Shown: positions 20,950 through 30,236, counted from the first letter of the stretch. The stretch is 64,000 nt of DNA from Azotimanducus sp965199815 (GCA_965199815.1 CBDATE010000018.1:1-64000), one strand, 5' to 3'. A program made the numbers and translations. Notes: generated by a model from the letters alone, not told the origin.

Positions 20950-22131
20950 TCAATCGGGCAGAGGCTCGAGCTGCCAGTCGCCTTGCTCGTCGGGGACGAG
21001 CCTGTGGCTTGTTCCTGCGGGCATGGAGTCGCCTGCAGCGAGCGATTCAACAACTCGCCAGCCTTGCTCTCTGAGGCGATTCATACTGGCTCTGCGTGTC
21101 TGTACGCTGGCCTCGTGCATGGAATGTGCAGGCAGCACCCACACCATTCCGGGTTCCGGCTGCACCGACACCGGAAACCGTGCCAGGTCGAGGTCGAACC
21201 CGACTGCCGGGCGCGGATTTCCGTAGCGCCCACCCAGACCGTCGTACCTGCCGCCGCGCGCCAGCACCTGGCCGGAGGTGCGCGAATAGGCCGCGAACAC
21301 GAGCCCGGTGTGATACGAAAAGCCGGTCATCTCGGCCAGGTCGATGCGCAATGCGACCTCAGGCGCTTGCACCTCGAGCAAGGCAACGAAGGCCTCGAGT
21401 TCATCAAGCCGTGCGAGCACCTGGCCGGGCGCATCCATGAACACCTCGCGCGCGGAGTACAGGGTGTCCTCGCCACCGAAGAGTTCAGTGAGTGCGACGA
21501 GCGCCGCACCCGCTGCGCCCGTACCCATGGTCAGTTCGCGTACTTCCTGCTGCGCCTTTCGATGCAGGGCCGCGTAAAGGTGGGCACATCGCCCGGCATC
21601 AAGCCGGGTCGCCCGAATGAGCTCGGCCACAATACCAACATGCCCGATTTCAATGAATGGCTCGCTGACACCGGCGAGTTCCAGCACCCCCATCATGAGC
21701 GTGACGATTTCTGCATCCGCCGCCTGGCTATCGGAACCAAAGAGTTCGGCACCCAGAATCTGGGATTCTCGTGAGGCAAGTACCCCCTCTGGCTGGGCGC
21801 GCGCCACCGGACCCGAATAACACAGGCGCAGCACACCTTCCCGGCCTGCCTTGCCAGCATCCACGCGCAGGGCTTGCGAGGTGAGGTCAGCGCGCAAGCC
21901 GAGCAGACGACCACTCTGCCTGTCCGTGAAGGTGAAGGTCTGCAATTCCAGATCGGCTCCGGCTCCGACGAGCAGTGCATCGAGATACTCGAATACCGGA
22001 CAGATGACATAGTCGTACCCATGCTGATGCAGCATGTCGAGTATTGCGCGTCGCAAGATCTCGAGCGCGCGCGCTTGCGGGGGCAGAATGTCCTCCACAC
22101 CCTCGGGAAGACGCGAATGACAGGCGTTCAC
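20950..22131 (-). CDS. hisZ: ATP phosphoribosyltransferase regulatory subunit
   Basis: A 393-residue HisRS-like paralogue without synthetase function that activates short HisG in histidine biosynthesis. Seen: LPEGVEDILPPQA at the start, LRADLTSQALRVDA (class II motif 2 region), and GGRYDGLGGRYG near residue 300, with the HisRS anticodon domain missing. The start is GTG at 22131 with no strong ribosome site. Its position between hflC and purA matches other gammaproteobacteria. A short-form HisG should be encoded elsewhere. Confidence 0.92.
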   Translation of the reverse strand: MNACHSRLPEGVEDILPPQARALEILRRAILDMLHQHGYDYVICPVFEYLDALLVGAGADLELQTFTFTDRQSGRLLGLRADLTSQALRVDAGKAGREGVLRLCYSGPVARAQPEGVLASRESQILGAELFGSDSQAADAEIVTLMMGVLELAGVSEPFIEIGHVGIVAELIRATRLDAGRCAHLYAALHRKAQQEVRELTMGTGAAGAALVALTELFGGEDTLYSAREVFMDAPGQVLARLDELEAFVALLEVQAPEVALRIDLAEMTGFSYHTGLVFAAYSRTSGQVLARGGRYDGLGGRYGNPRPAVGFDLDLARFPVSVQPEPGMVWVLPAHSMHEASVQTRRASMNRLREQGWRVVESLAAGDSMPAGTSHRLVPDEQGDWQLEPLPD

Positions 22132-22240
22132 GACGCGAGATTTCGGTTGGCTGCAAGGAGTGTGCGTGTTCTACAGCGCGGCGTTCCAAAGCGCGGCGGT
22201 GTCCTCGAGCATGGATACGCCGCGTGGACGCTTGACGTGA

Positions 22241-23110
22241 TTATGGCCCGGACTCTTCCAGGTACTTGAAAAAGTCACTCTTCGGATCGAGCACCAGCAC
22301 ATCGCTCTTGTCCGCGAACACCTTGGCGTAGGCATTGACACTCCGGTAGAACTCGTAAAACTCCGGGTCCTGATTGAAGGCTTCCGCATAGATTCGCGCC
22401 GCTTCGGCATCGCCATCGCCACGAACCTCCTCAGCCTGGCGATAGGCTTCGGCACCTATGACCACCACTTGCCGGTCAGCATCCGCGTTGATACCAAGCG
22501 CGAGTTCGCGACCCGCCGCACGATGCTGTTGGGCTTCGATTTCCCGCTCCGAATTCATGCGCTGATACACGGCGACGCTCACCTCCGGCGGCAAGTCGAT
22601 ACGCTTGACCCGCACATCGAGGACGCGAATCCCGAACTCGCGGCGCATGGCCACATCAAGCTGTGCGGTCAGTTCGCTCATGAGCTGGTCGCGCTCCCCG
22701 GAAATCACCTCGTGCATATCCCTGCGGCTGATCTGGTTTCTCAAGCCTTCGTTGACGCGCTCGGCGATTCTCAATCGCGCAGCATTGGCATCAAAGCCGG
22801 TCGCGGTGTAATAGGTGGAGACATCATCGACCCGCCACTTGACGAAGGAATCGACAATAACCGGTTTTTTCTCGAGCGTGAAATAGCGCTCCGGATCTGA
22901 ATCCACCGTGAGTACGCGCGCTTCGGTGGTCTTGACCTCATCCGCAATGGGCAACTTCAGATGCAAGCCCGGCGAGACATCCGCACTCAGCACCGCGCCA
23001 AAACGCAACAGGACTGCGCGTTCGGTTTGCCGCACCGTATAGAAGCTCATGGAAAGCAATACGACGACCAGAACACCAAGGATGATTGCAACGAGATTCT
23101 TGAGTGACAT
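22241..23110 (-). CDS. hflC: FtsH protease modulator HflC
   Basis: A 289-residue SPFH/prohibitin-family protein with one N-terminal membrane anchor (NLVAIILGVLVVVLLSMSFY) and a periplasmic band-7 domain (QTERAVLLRFG, KLPIADEVKTTEARVLTVD). It pairs with HflK to form the cage around FtsH that controls membrane-protein degradation. It starts two bases after the hflK stop, so the pair is coupled. Length is slightly below the E. coli protein (334) but all core segments are present. Confidence 0.92.
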   Translation of the reverse strand: MSLKNLVAIILGVLVVVLLSMSFYTVRQTERAVLLRFGAVLSADVSPGLHLKLPIADEVKTTEARVLTVDSDPERYFTLEKKPVIVDSFVKWRVDDVSTYYTATGFDANAARLRIAERVNEGLRNQISRRDMHEVISGERDQLMSELTAQLDVAMRREFGIRVLDVRVKRIDLPPEVSVAVYQRMNSEREIEAQQHRAAGRELALGINADADRQVVVIGAEAYRQAEEVRGDGDAEAARIYAEAFNQDPEFYEFYRSVNAYAKVFADKSDVLVLDPKSDFFKYLEESGP

Positions 23111-23112
23111 GT

Positions 23113-24252
23113 CTATCTCCTCGGACGGTCAAAGCTGCTTGTGGAGTCGTCCCCCGCACTGCCAGAGGGGCTCAGGTTGCTTGCAAGGCCGTCTTCGGAA
23201 CCTCCCGTCGAGGGCCGCTGCCGTTCCCTTTGCATGGCGGCTGCGGTGATCTGGTCGAGCGGTATGAACAGCACATTATTGCCACCGTCCACATCCACCA
23301 GCACCTTGGTTGCGTTTGACAGCACGGATTCCATTGCATCGATATACAGGCGGTCACGGGTCACATCCTTGGCGAGCTGATACTCACCCAGAAGCTTCTT
23401 GAAGCGCTCGGCCTCGCCCTTGGCCTCGGCAATGACCTGATCGCGATAGGCATTGGCTTCCTCGATTTGTTTCTGTGCATCGCCTCGCGCTTCCGGCACA
23501 ACCTTTTCGGCATATTCATTCGCCTCGTTACGCAATCGAACCTCGTCCTCCTTGGCTTTCTGGACATCGTCAAAGGCATCCTGCACCTGGGTGGGCGGGC
23601 CGCTCTCGTCGATATTGACCTTGACCACGCGCAACCCCGACTGATACCGGTCGAGATAGGTTTGCAGGCGTGTTTGCACTTCGGCAGCAATCTCTGCACG
23701 ACCTTCCGTGATCACCATATCCATGAGAGACCCGCCGACCACATGTCGAAGCGCACTTTCGGTGGCATGCGTGAGCGCCACTTCGGGTTCGAGAATCTCC
23801 GTGATGTAGGACTTGGGGTCGCCGATCACGTACTGCACACTCAGCCTCACATTGACGATATTCTCGTCCTCGGTCAGCATCAGATCCGTGTGCTGATGCG
23901 AATTGACGCGCGTGACATTCACTCGCATCACCCGATCGATGATCGGCGGCTGCCAGTTGAGACCGGGCATGAGCAGCGCTTCCTGCAGCTTGCCGAAGCG
24001 CAGCACCACGCCACGCTCCGACTGGTCCAACTGATACAGACCAAGTGCTCCGTATGCGATTACGATAACGGCGACCACCAGCACCCACGAACCGCCGGAA
24101 AAGCTGCGCCCGGAACCTATGCCAAAAAACCGCAAGGGATTCCAGCCGCCATCCTTCTGCCCCGAGGACTGCCCCGCGGACGATTGCGAGCTGGTCCGGG
24201 AGCCTCGGTGCCCCCAAGGATCCTGATCTGAGCCGTCTTCGTTCCAGTTCAT
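23113..24252 (-). CDS. hflK: FtsH protease modulator HflK
   Basis: A 379-residue partner of HflC. A glycine/serine-rich cytoplasmic head (MNWNEDGSDQDPWGHRG) precedes a transmembrane helix (WVLVVAVIVIAYGALGLYQL, about residue 60) and the SPFH domain (QSERGVVLRFGKLQ). A long helical region rich in A/E/K follows (VPEARGDAQKQIEEANAYRD), then a low-complexity serine-rich tail. The 84-bp gap upstream ends at the ARPP-1 gene on the same strand. Confidence 0.93.
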   Translation of the reverse strand: MNWNEDGSDQDPWGHRGSRTSSQSSAGQSSGQKDGGWNPLRFFGIGSGRSFSGGSWVLVVAVIVIAYGALGLYQLDQSERGVVLRFGKLQEALLMPGLNWQPPIIDRVMRVNVTRVNSHQHTDLMLTEDENIVNVRLSVQYVIGDPKSYITEILEPEVALTHATESALRHVVGGSLMDMVITEGRAEIAAEVQTRLQTYLDRYQSGLRVVKVNIDESGPPTQVQDAFDDVQKAKEDEVRLRNEANEYAEKVVPEARGDAQKQIEEANAYRDQVIAEAKGEAERFKKLLGEYQLAKDVTRDRLYIDAMESVLSNATKVLVDVDGGNNVLFIPLDQITAAAMQRERQRPSTGGSEDGLASNLSPSGSAGDDSTSSFDRPRR

Positions 24253-24336
24253 GCTGTGCGTACCTGAAAACTCAGGGAAGATTCTAGCAGGCTCGTGCGA
24301 TGTCTGACGGGTCTTCGTTGACCGATTTGCGTCGGC

Positions 24337-25377
24337 TCATCTGCGAAAAAAGCGACGACGCGAGGCGCGCTGCATTCGTCCCTGCAATGGTGCCTCTTGC
24401 TCGCGGTGCTCAGGTGCCCGGAACGCGCACAGGTGCACGACCCGCTGTTCGAACACGAGTGCTCCGCCACCTGTGTCCTTGCCTTCCAGGCGAAAGTCTT
24501 CGCCCTCGCCCACAGCCGGGAACCGCTTGATGTCGGCGGCGGCGATTTGCTGCACGAACTGCTCAGCGCCCCTGACGATCTGTTCTTCGTCTTGCGTATG
24601 GCTGTCCGTCGCTCCGCGTCTTGCTCCGTCTATAGCGTCAAGGGCGAAGCTCTCCACCAGCATGGGAAGCGTCCTGGCGAGCGTCGCGGGACTATCGAAA
24701 ATATCGCAGCCGAGGACCTGTCCATCAATTGCGAACAGAGCACCGGCTTGCCCATCGATGGGTTGTACCGCGCGCTTGTAGTCGTCCAGATTTTCGCGGT
24801 GCGTCTGATACATCTCGGCGGCCGCTTCCGTGCGTGATTCGGCACCAAGACGCGCGGATTTCCTGCGAATCTCGCTCCAGACATCCCCCTGATCACTGCG
24901 CCTTGTGCCGGTATCGCGCATGGATCTGCTGACCTGCATGGTCCGTCGTGCCCGGCCTTCGGCAAAATGTGCACGCCGCGCGGATACAAAATCGCGGGAC
25001 GCATAGCTCCAGCGCCCCGCTTCCACGCAGGAGACGGGAATCACGATGGTCTGGTTCGCGGGTGCCAACACGGTCAGGTTGAGGATGCGGTTCTGTTTCG
25101 CACCAATGAGCTCCTCGCCGTCGAGCAACAGCACAGGACGGTCGCCCTCATTGATGAACTTGAGTTCCGGGACACTGCCGGAGCTCGAAACTTCGGTGAC
25201 GCGCGCAACTCCGGAGGAAATGGCATCGTCAAGCAGCCGATATCCCGGCTCGGCCGGGCCTTCGGCGAGCATGGGAATCATCGTCAGGTTGTGATGCTTC
25301 TGCACCTCCCCCAGAGTTACTTGCGACAATCTCTCGGCTATCATGGATACTTCTTCAGACATGTGAATTTCAGACAT
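24337..25377 (-). CDS. ARPP-1 (DUF6569) domain protein
   Basis: A 346-residue protein matching the ARPP-1/DUF6569 family. The signature is the run VSSSGSVPELKFINEGDRPV, LLLDGEELIGAKQNRILNLT, IPVSCVEAGRWSY between about residues 65 and 135. The biochemical role of the family is not known to me. There is no signal peptide or membrane segment, and the tail is Arg-rich (RASRRRFFRR). ATG 25377 is chosen because GGGAG lies 6 bp before it; a TTG 18 bp upstream and later ATGs (25362, 25344) also exist. It is divergent from feoA over a 147-bp region with a Fur-box-like site, and just upstream of hflK. Confidence 0.75.
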   Translation of the reverse strand: MSEIHMSEEVSMIAERLSQVTLGEVQKHHNLTMIPMLAEGPAEPGYRLLDDAISSGVARVTEVSSSGSVPELKFINEGDRPVLLLDGEELIGAKQNRILNLTVLAPANQTIVIPVSCVEAGRWSYASRDFVSARRAHFAEGRARRTMQVSRSMRDTGTRRSDQGDVWSEIRRKSARLGAESRTEAAAEMYQTHRENLDDYKRAVQPIDGQAGALFAIDGQVLGCDIFDSPATLARTLPMLVESFALDAIDGARRGATDSHTQDEEQIVRGAEQFVQQIAAADIKRFPAVGEGEDFRLEGKDTGGGALVFEQRVVHLCAFRAPEHREQEAPLQGRMQRASRRRFFRR

Positions 25378-25403
25378 GCAAATCTCCCAAACCAATCAGG
25401 AAC

Positions 25404-25422
25404 AACAGGGATTATCATTATC
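25404..25422. promoter_or_regulatory. Fur-box-like site between ARPP-1 gene and feoAB
   Basis: GATTATCATTATC (25410-25422) matches 12 of 13 bases of the right part of the Fur consensus; the full 19-bp window matches 14 of 19. It lies 27 bp upstream of the ARPP-1 start and about 100 bp upstream of feoA, where an iron-responsive operator is expected for feoAB. Confidence 0.55.
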
Positions 25423-25432
25423 GGGAGGCAAT

Positions 25433-25449
25433 GGCTCATAACGTGAGCC
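25433..25449. promoter_or_regulatory. Perfect inverted repeat upstream of feoA
   Basis: GGCTCA and TGAGCC form a perfect 6-bp palindrome around a 5-bp spacer, 11 bp from the Fur-like site. It could be a second operator or an RNA stem in the feoA leader. No known regulator is recognised. Confidence 0.35.
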
Positions 25450-25524
25450 TCAGGGGAAATTCCGAATGACACGAATGACAGCTGCCGCAGCAATACCGTT
25501 ACTCTGTATGCGTCCTCTCACAGG

Positions 25525-25749
25525 ATGAAATTCGATAACAGGCATCGCTTCATGCGCGTACTGGGCTACAGTGACGAATCAAGTCTCTTTGCAGCAAGAT
25601 TGCAGAGCCTCGGATTCATCAGGGGAGCACGCGTCGAGTTTCTCAGGCAGGCACCGCTCGGCGACCCGATTCAACTCAGGGTGCGCGGTACGCGCGTCGC
25701 CCTGCGTCGCAGTGAGGCCGACATACTGCTGCTGGAACCCGACACATGA
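25525..25749 (+). CDS. feoA: Ferrous iron transport protein A
   Basis: A 74-residue SH3-like cytoplasmic protein (MRVLGYSDESSLFAARLQSL, LGDPIQLRVRGTRVALRRSE) that supports FeoB. Length is typical. The ATG at 25525 has only a weak, close AGG; an in-frame ATG at 25552 is possible. The stop overlaps the feoB start (ATGA), so the two are translationally coupled. Confidence 0.9.
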   Translation: MKFDNRHRFMRVLGYSDESSLFAARLQSLGFIRGARVEFLRQAPLGDPIQLRVRGTRVALRRSEADILLLEPDT

Positions 25750-27863
25750 TTCGTGTCGCGCTTGCCGGTAATGCCAATGTCGGCAAATCAACCCTGTTCA
25801 ATGCGCTCACGGGATTGAGCCAACGGGTCGGAAACTGGCCCGGCGTGACCGTGGAGAAGAAGACCGGCCGCTTCTCGCTCGCCAACGAAATCTGCGAGGT
25901 CACGGATTTGCCCGGCATCTCGGACTTCTCTGACGGCAAGGCAGCAACGCTTGATCAGGACATCGCCCAGCGCTATCTGCTCGGCAAACAGACTGACGTG
26001 GTGGTTTGCATTCTCGATGCCACGGTCGTCCATCGCGGCCTGTATCTGGCGACGCAACTGCTGTCTCTCGATGCGCCGCTGGTGCTGGCCCTGAACATGA
26101 GCGATGTCGCACATCGCAACGGGCTGAAGATTGATACGCAAACGCTCGGCGAGCGATTCGGCTGCGAAGCGGTGCCGGTAACAGCCAGCCGCAATCAGGG
26201 CATCCGGGAACTCAAAGCCGCCGTGCTGCGCGCGGCACACGGCGAATCGCGCCTCACCACCCCCGCATCGGGAACGGCTTCCCTGACGAGTGTCAGGAGC
26301 GCACAGGAACGCTACCAGCTGGTGGACACCTTGCTTGCAGGCGTACTGCACAGCGTGAAGGAAGGTCCGCAACTCACCGACTGGCTCGACCGGGTGTTGC
26401 TGCATCCGGTGCTCGCACTGCCCGTCTTCCTGCTGGTGATGTACCTGATGTTCGTCGTCACCATCGGATTCGGAGGCGCGTTCATCGACTTTTTCGATGG
26501 CGCGGCCACGGCGCTGTTTGTGGAGGGTCCGAGAGTTCTGTGGGAGTGGCTGGGCCTGCCTGATTTTCTCGTGACCCTGCTCGCCGACGGGGTAGGCGGC
26601 GGTGTGCAACTCGTCGCCACCTTCATTCCCATCATCGGCACACTCTATCTGTGCCTGTCCTTTCTGGAAGGTTCGGGATACATGGCGCGCGCGGCATTTC
26701 TCATGGACCGGCTGCTGCGTCAGATCGGTTTGCCCGGACACGCCTTCGTGCCGCTCATCGTCGGGTTTGGCTGCAATGTGCCCGCAGTCATGGCCACGCG
26801 CACCCTGCCGGGCAATTCGGAACGTATCCTCGCGGCGCTGATGGCCCCTTACATGTCGTGTGGCGCACGCCTGACCGTGTATGCCCTCTTTGCCGCCGCG
26901 TTCTTTCGCGGATACGCCGCGGAAATCGTCTTCCTGCTGTATCTGACCGGCATCCTTGTGGCCATATTCACCGTGCTGATGCTTCGTCCCAGGGTTGCGC
27001 TCCCCGCCACCGGCGGATTCGTGCTGGAAATGCCGACCTACCACCTGCCGCGTATCGGCAACATATGTCGCATCGCCTGGCACCGGCTGCGCGACTTCAT
27101 CCTGCGCGCCGGCAAGGCCATCGTGCTGGTTGTCATTGCGCTGAATCTGCTCAACTCCTGGGGGACGGATGGCAGCTTCGGAAACGAGAACAGCGAAACT
27201 TCGGTGCTGTCGGCGATTGGCAAATCCATTATTCCGATACTCGAACCCATGGGCGTTGACGAGGAGAACTGGCCGGCGGCAGTGGGGTTGTTCACCGGCA
27301 TCTTCGCCAAGGAGGTGGTGGTGGGCACCCTGGATGCCCTCTACTCGCAGCCGACAACTGCCGAGACAGAAGACTTCGAGTTGTGGCAAAGCCTGCGCGA
27401 CGCGGGGTCTTCCATCGCGGAGAATCTGCGCGGTCTTGGTGATAGCGCGGCTGACCCGCTTGCGCTCGGTCAGGTCGCCAGATCCGCAGAAGGGACGGAA
27501 TTTGCCGAGATACACTCCACGGTGGAACGATTGCAGAGTTCCTTCGCAGGTGACCTGGCCGCCTTCTGCTACTTGATGTTCATCCTCCTGTACATCCCCT
27601 GCGTAGCCACGGTGGGAGTGCTCTACCGTGAGTTCGGCGGCTTCTGGGCGGCGTTTTCCGTTGCCTGGTCGCTCGTTCTGGCCTACTCCGTTTCAGTGAG
27701 CATCTATCAGATTGGCACTTTCCCCGCCCATCCGCTGTCCAGCCTGATCTGGGTGGCATGCATGTGCCTCTTGTCGGGTGCTGTCTGGTTCGCGTTTGTG
27801 CAGTACGGTACACGGCGCGGCATTGGCAAGGGCGAATTGATTCCGGTGCGAGAGGTCAACTGA
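25746..27863 (+). CDS. feoB: Ferrous iron transporter B
   Basis: A 705-residue inner-membrane Fe(II) transporter. The N-terminal G domain shows GNANVGKST (G1, residues 7-15), DLPGISDF (G3) and LNMSDVA (G4 region). The membrane part carries the two Gate motifs with conserved cysteines (GFGCNVPA near 345; YMSCGARLTVY near 373), then FAKEVVVGTL. It is about 60 residues shorter than E. coli FeoB. No feoC follows. Regulation by iron is inferred from the Fur-like site upstream of feoA. Confidence 0.95.
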   Translation: MIRVALAGNANVGKSTLFNALTGLSQRVGNWPGVTVEKKTGRFSLANEICEVTDLPGISDFSDGKAATLDQDIAQRYLLGKQTDVVVCILDATVVHRGLYLATQLLSLDAPLVLALNMSDVAHRNGLKIDTQTLGERFGCEAVPVTASRNQGIRELKAAVLRAAHGESRLTTPASGTASLTSVRSAQERYQLVDTLLAGVLHSVKEGPQLTDWLDRVLLHPVLALPVFLLVMYLMFVVTIGFGGAFIDFFDGAATALFVEGPRVLWEWLGLPDFLVTLLADGVGGGVQLVATFIPIIGTLYLCLSFLEGSGYMARAAFLMDRLLRQIGLPGHAFVPLIVGFGCNVPAVMATRTLPGNSERILAALMAPYMSCGARLTVYALFAAAFFRGYAAEIVFLLYLTGILVAIFTVLMLRPRVALPATGGFVLEMPTYHLPRIGNICRIAWHRLRDFILRAGKAIVLVVIALNLLNSWGTDGSFGNENSETSVLSAIGKSIIPILEPMGVDEENWPAAVGLFTGIFAKEVVVGTLDALYSQPTTAETEDFELWQSLRDAGSSIAENLRGLGDSAADPLALGQVARSAEGTEFAEIHSTVERLQSSFAGDLAAFCYLMFILLYIPCVATVGVLYREFGGFWAAFSVAWSLVLAYSVSVSIYQIGTFPAHPLSSLIWVACMCLLSGAVWFAFVQYGTRRGIGKGELIPVREVN

Positions 27864-27866
27864 CCT

Positions 27867-27914
27867 GGGGTGTCGGGGGGGGGGTCGGGGTGTATCGGGG
27901 TGTATCGGGGTGTA
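27867..27914 (+). other. G-quadruplex-prone G-run cluster after feoB
   Basis: Just after the feoB stop come GGGG, a run of ten G (27875-27884), then GGGG three more times separated by TC, TGTATC and TGTATC. Four or more G-tracts of at least four with loops up to six bases satisfy the usual G-quadruplex rule. It sits between the 3' ends of feoB and the convergent HTH-TPR gene and might act in termination, or simply be a slippery satellite. Confidence 0.6.
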
Positions 27915-27956
27915 GGTGTCCGGTGTCCGACCCGGCATCCCGGGCTCCGCCATACC

Positions 27957-28769
27957 TCAGGTGTGCTGGTCGATAACTTCATCGGCTGCACCTCGCTGCC
28001 ACACGGCCAGATGCCACTTGGCGCGCATGGTGTTGCCCTGCTCCTCGAAGAGACGGACCAGGTGCAGGTGTGCATCGGGGATGCTGTCGCAAACGGTCTC
28101 GTAGTATCTGATGGCGAGCTCGCCTTCTTCAAGATCATCAAATATGGTCGCCAGGTTGTAGATGGCCTCCGGGTTGCCGGGGTCCGCGCTCAGCGCTGCG
28201 CGGTACTCACGCACTGCCGCAGAAAGGTTGCCCTGAAGTTGCCAGAGACGCCCGAGATTGATGCGCGACGGAACATGTTGATCGTCTGTTCGCAGCGCAC
28301 GGGCGTATAGGTCCCGCGCCGATTTGGGTTCGGAGGACTCGAGGCTCAGGGCGAGCTGATACCAGTCGTCCGCCGAAGGAGAGCCTTCTTTTTGCGACGC
28401 AGGATTTGCGAGATGCACGAGTGTGGCAGGCTTGCCAGCGTCACTGAAGTCGATATGTCCCTGGCCGGTTTCGACATTCCAGAGCTCCTGATGGCGACGA
28501 TAGAGCAGAAACCGTCCGTCGGTCGTGAGTGGTTTCTCCGGCGCGCCAAGGCGCTTGAGCACCCGGTTCAGCCGTCGCGCGGGCAGACCCAGGCGCAGCA
28601 TGGTGGCAAAGCTGCGCAGTAACCGCAGATCCACAAAATCGAGTCGATTCTCGCCCCCGCCGACCACGCCCATCTTCTGCCAGCGGCGAATATTTGCGGG
28701 CGAAAGACCGGTCAGGCGCGCTGCCGCCGCCAGATCGAGTTCGCCCGCCTTGTCTTTCAACAGAGCCAT
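27957..28769 (-). CDS. MerR-type HTH protein with C-terminal TPR repeats
   Basis: A 270-residue protein. Residues about 10-75 form a MerR-like winged helix (LDLAAAARLTGLSPANIRRW, FVDLRLLRSFATMLRLG). Residues about 130-255 hold TPR repeats (ARDLYARALRTDDQHVPSRI, EYRAALSADPGNPEAIYNLA, AIRYYETVCDSIPDAHLHLV). There is no signal peptide. This resembles a family of HTH/TPR proteins seen in proteobacteria, probably a DNA-binding regulator with a protein-interaction tail; its target is unknown. It faces feoB tail to tail and is divergent from the RAYT repeat region. Confidence 0.75.
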   Translation of the reverse strand: MALLKDKAGELDLAAAARLTGLSPANIRRWQKMGVVGGGENRLDFVDLRLLRSFATMLRLGLPARRLNRVLKRLGAPEKPLTTDGRFLLYRRHQELWNVETGQGHIDFSDAGKPATLVHLANPASQKEGSPSADDWYQLALSLESSEPKSARDLYARALRTDDQHVPSRINLGRLWQLQGNLSAAVREYRAALSADPGNPEAIYNLATIFDDLEEGELAIRYYETVCDSIPDAHLHLVRLFEEQGNTMRAKWHLAVWQRGAADEVIDQHT

Positions 28770-28801
28770 AAGAATCAGTGTAACCAGTTGGAAGGCACCC
28801 T

Positions 28802-28996
28802 ATTCGGATGGGACATTCGATTCGGATGGGACACCCATCACACTATTACACTATTCGGATGGGACACCCATCACCCATCACACACGGATGGGACACCCAT
28901 CACACTATTCGGATGGGACACCCATCACCCATCACACACTCTCACACTCTGGAGGGGACACCCATAGGGTCATTGTGTGTCCCCTGCCGTTGCGTT
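28802..28996 (-). repeat. Left cluster of ATGGGACACCCAT repeats (REP-like)
   Basis: ATGGGACA occurs at 28808, 28826, 28859, 28888 and 28913, with a GAGGGGACACCCAT variant at 28952; most continue as ATGGGACACCCATCAC. ATGGG-ACA-CCCAT is itself a perfect hairpin. Its reverse complement begins ATGGGTGTCCC, the core of the cluster on the other side of the transposase (30.2 kb). Two TGTGTGTCCCCTGCC copies (about 28975-29010) follow. The rest of the 336-bp gap 28770-29105 holds no gene. Confidence 0.8.
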
Positions 28997-29105
28997 GTGT
29001 GTCCCCTGCCACTCGATGTCCGTCGTCACGGATGAATGAATTCGCACATGGGATATGGTGCAATGCCGCTAGCCACAAGATCTTCGGCGATACAGAATAG
29101 TCCTC

Positions 29106-30053
29106 ATGACTATTGCGAGAAGTCAACTGATTGACCGGGAGCGGGGTGGATTTCACCACATCGTCTCCCGCTGTGTGCGGCGCGCCTGGTTGTGCGGGCG
29201 CGACACTGTGACAGGCCGAGATTACTCGCACAGGCGCCAATGGATAGAAAAGCGGCTGCTGAGGATGAGTGAGGCTTTTTCGGTGCAAGTTTACGGGTAT
29301 GCGGTCATGTCGAATCACTATCATGTAGCGGTGGAATATCGACCTCAGGATGCCAAAACATGGACTCGCGAAGAGGTGGCACGACGCTGGTTGATAGCCC
29401 ACCCGCCTCGTGCTGGCAGAGATTTGCAGGCTGCTGTGGAAGCGCTTGCGAGTGACGAAGAGCGCATCGAAGTGCTGCGGCATCGGCTGGCTGACTTGTC
29501 CTGGTTCATGAGGTGCGTGAATTGGTGGATATCGAGACGTGCCAATCGTGAGGATGACTGCACGGGGCGATTCTGGGAATCAAGGTTCCACAGTTCCAGG
29601 CCTCTCCCGAATTCGGAGGCAGTGGACGCTTGCATGGGATATGTGGACTTGAATCCACTCCGAGCGGGCGCGACTGCATCTGTTTCAGGCGGAACAACCG
29701 GGCTCGCGAGACGCGTTGAGGAAGCTCAAGTGCAACCGGAAAAGATTGATGAAGTGCTGGCGCCTCTTTTGATGGAGTGCGGCCAGAGTGGCCGAATACA
29801 CACCGGCGGGCCAACCTCGTTGGAAGTAACGCTTGAAGCACATCTGGAAAGGTTGTCATGGATTGCCTGGCGTGAGGGCTTGGTGGAGAGTCCGCTGTTA
29901 CCCCGCGACCCCAAGGGGTTATCAGACCCCGAAGGATTCCTGACATGTGTGAACAAATACCGGAAACGGTGGGGCAGGAAAGAAGGCCACGGCGATCCGC
30001 CTTTGCCAAAGCATCCACCCTTGAGACAGGAGGTTACATCGCTTCCAGCTTGA
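29106..30053 (+). mobile_element. REP-associated tyrosine transposase (RAYT, Y1/HUH family)
   Basis: A 315-residue IS200/IS605-like Y1 transposase of the REP-associated group. Seen: HHIVSRCVRRAWLCG near the N terminus, the metal-binding HUH pair in MSNHYHVAVE (about residue 65), the RFWESRFHS block, and YVDLNPLRAG (about 180), whose tyrosine is the expected nucleophile. It is longer than E. coli RAYT, with an extra C-terminal region. Frame intact. It is flanked by inverted clusters of one short palindromic repeat, as expected for RAYT-REP loci, where the enzyme processes the repeats rather than moving as a simple IS. Confidence 0.85.
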
Positions 30054-30236
30054 CTGGATTCCAAGTGCCGGTGCCTTTCGGGAACCCGGACATATCCGCC
30101 TGCCCGCTATTCCTGAACAAGTGCCCCTGAGGGCGAAATCTTTCTCTCGGCTGAAGGTAAAGTCATTGAACATCCCCAAACACACCTGAAATCACTCGGT
30201 TGCAAACAGCAATTGTGTGTCCTGTGCAGCACAACA

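Noticed and set aside
25788..27515. 575-codon open frame antisense to feoB
   Set aside because: High GC and codon bias create long antisense frames; the composition is His/Gln/Arg-rich with no domain, and feoB is unambiguous.
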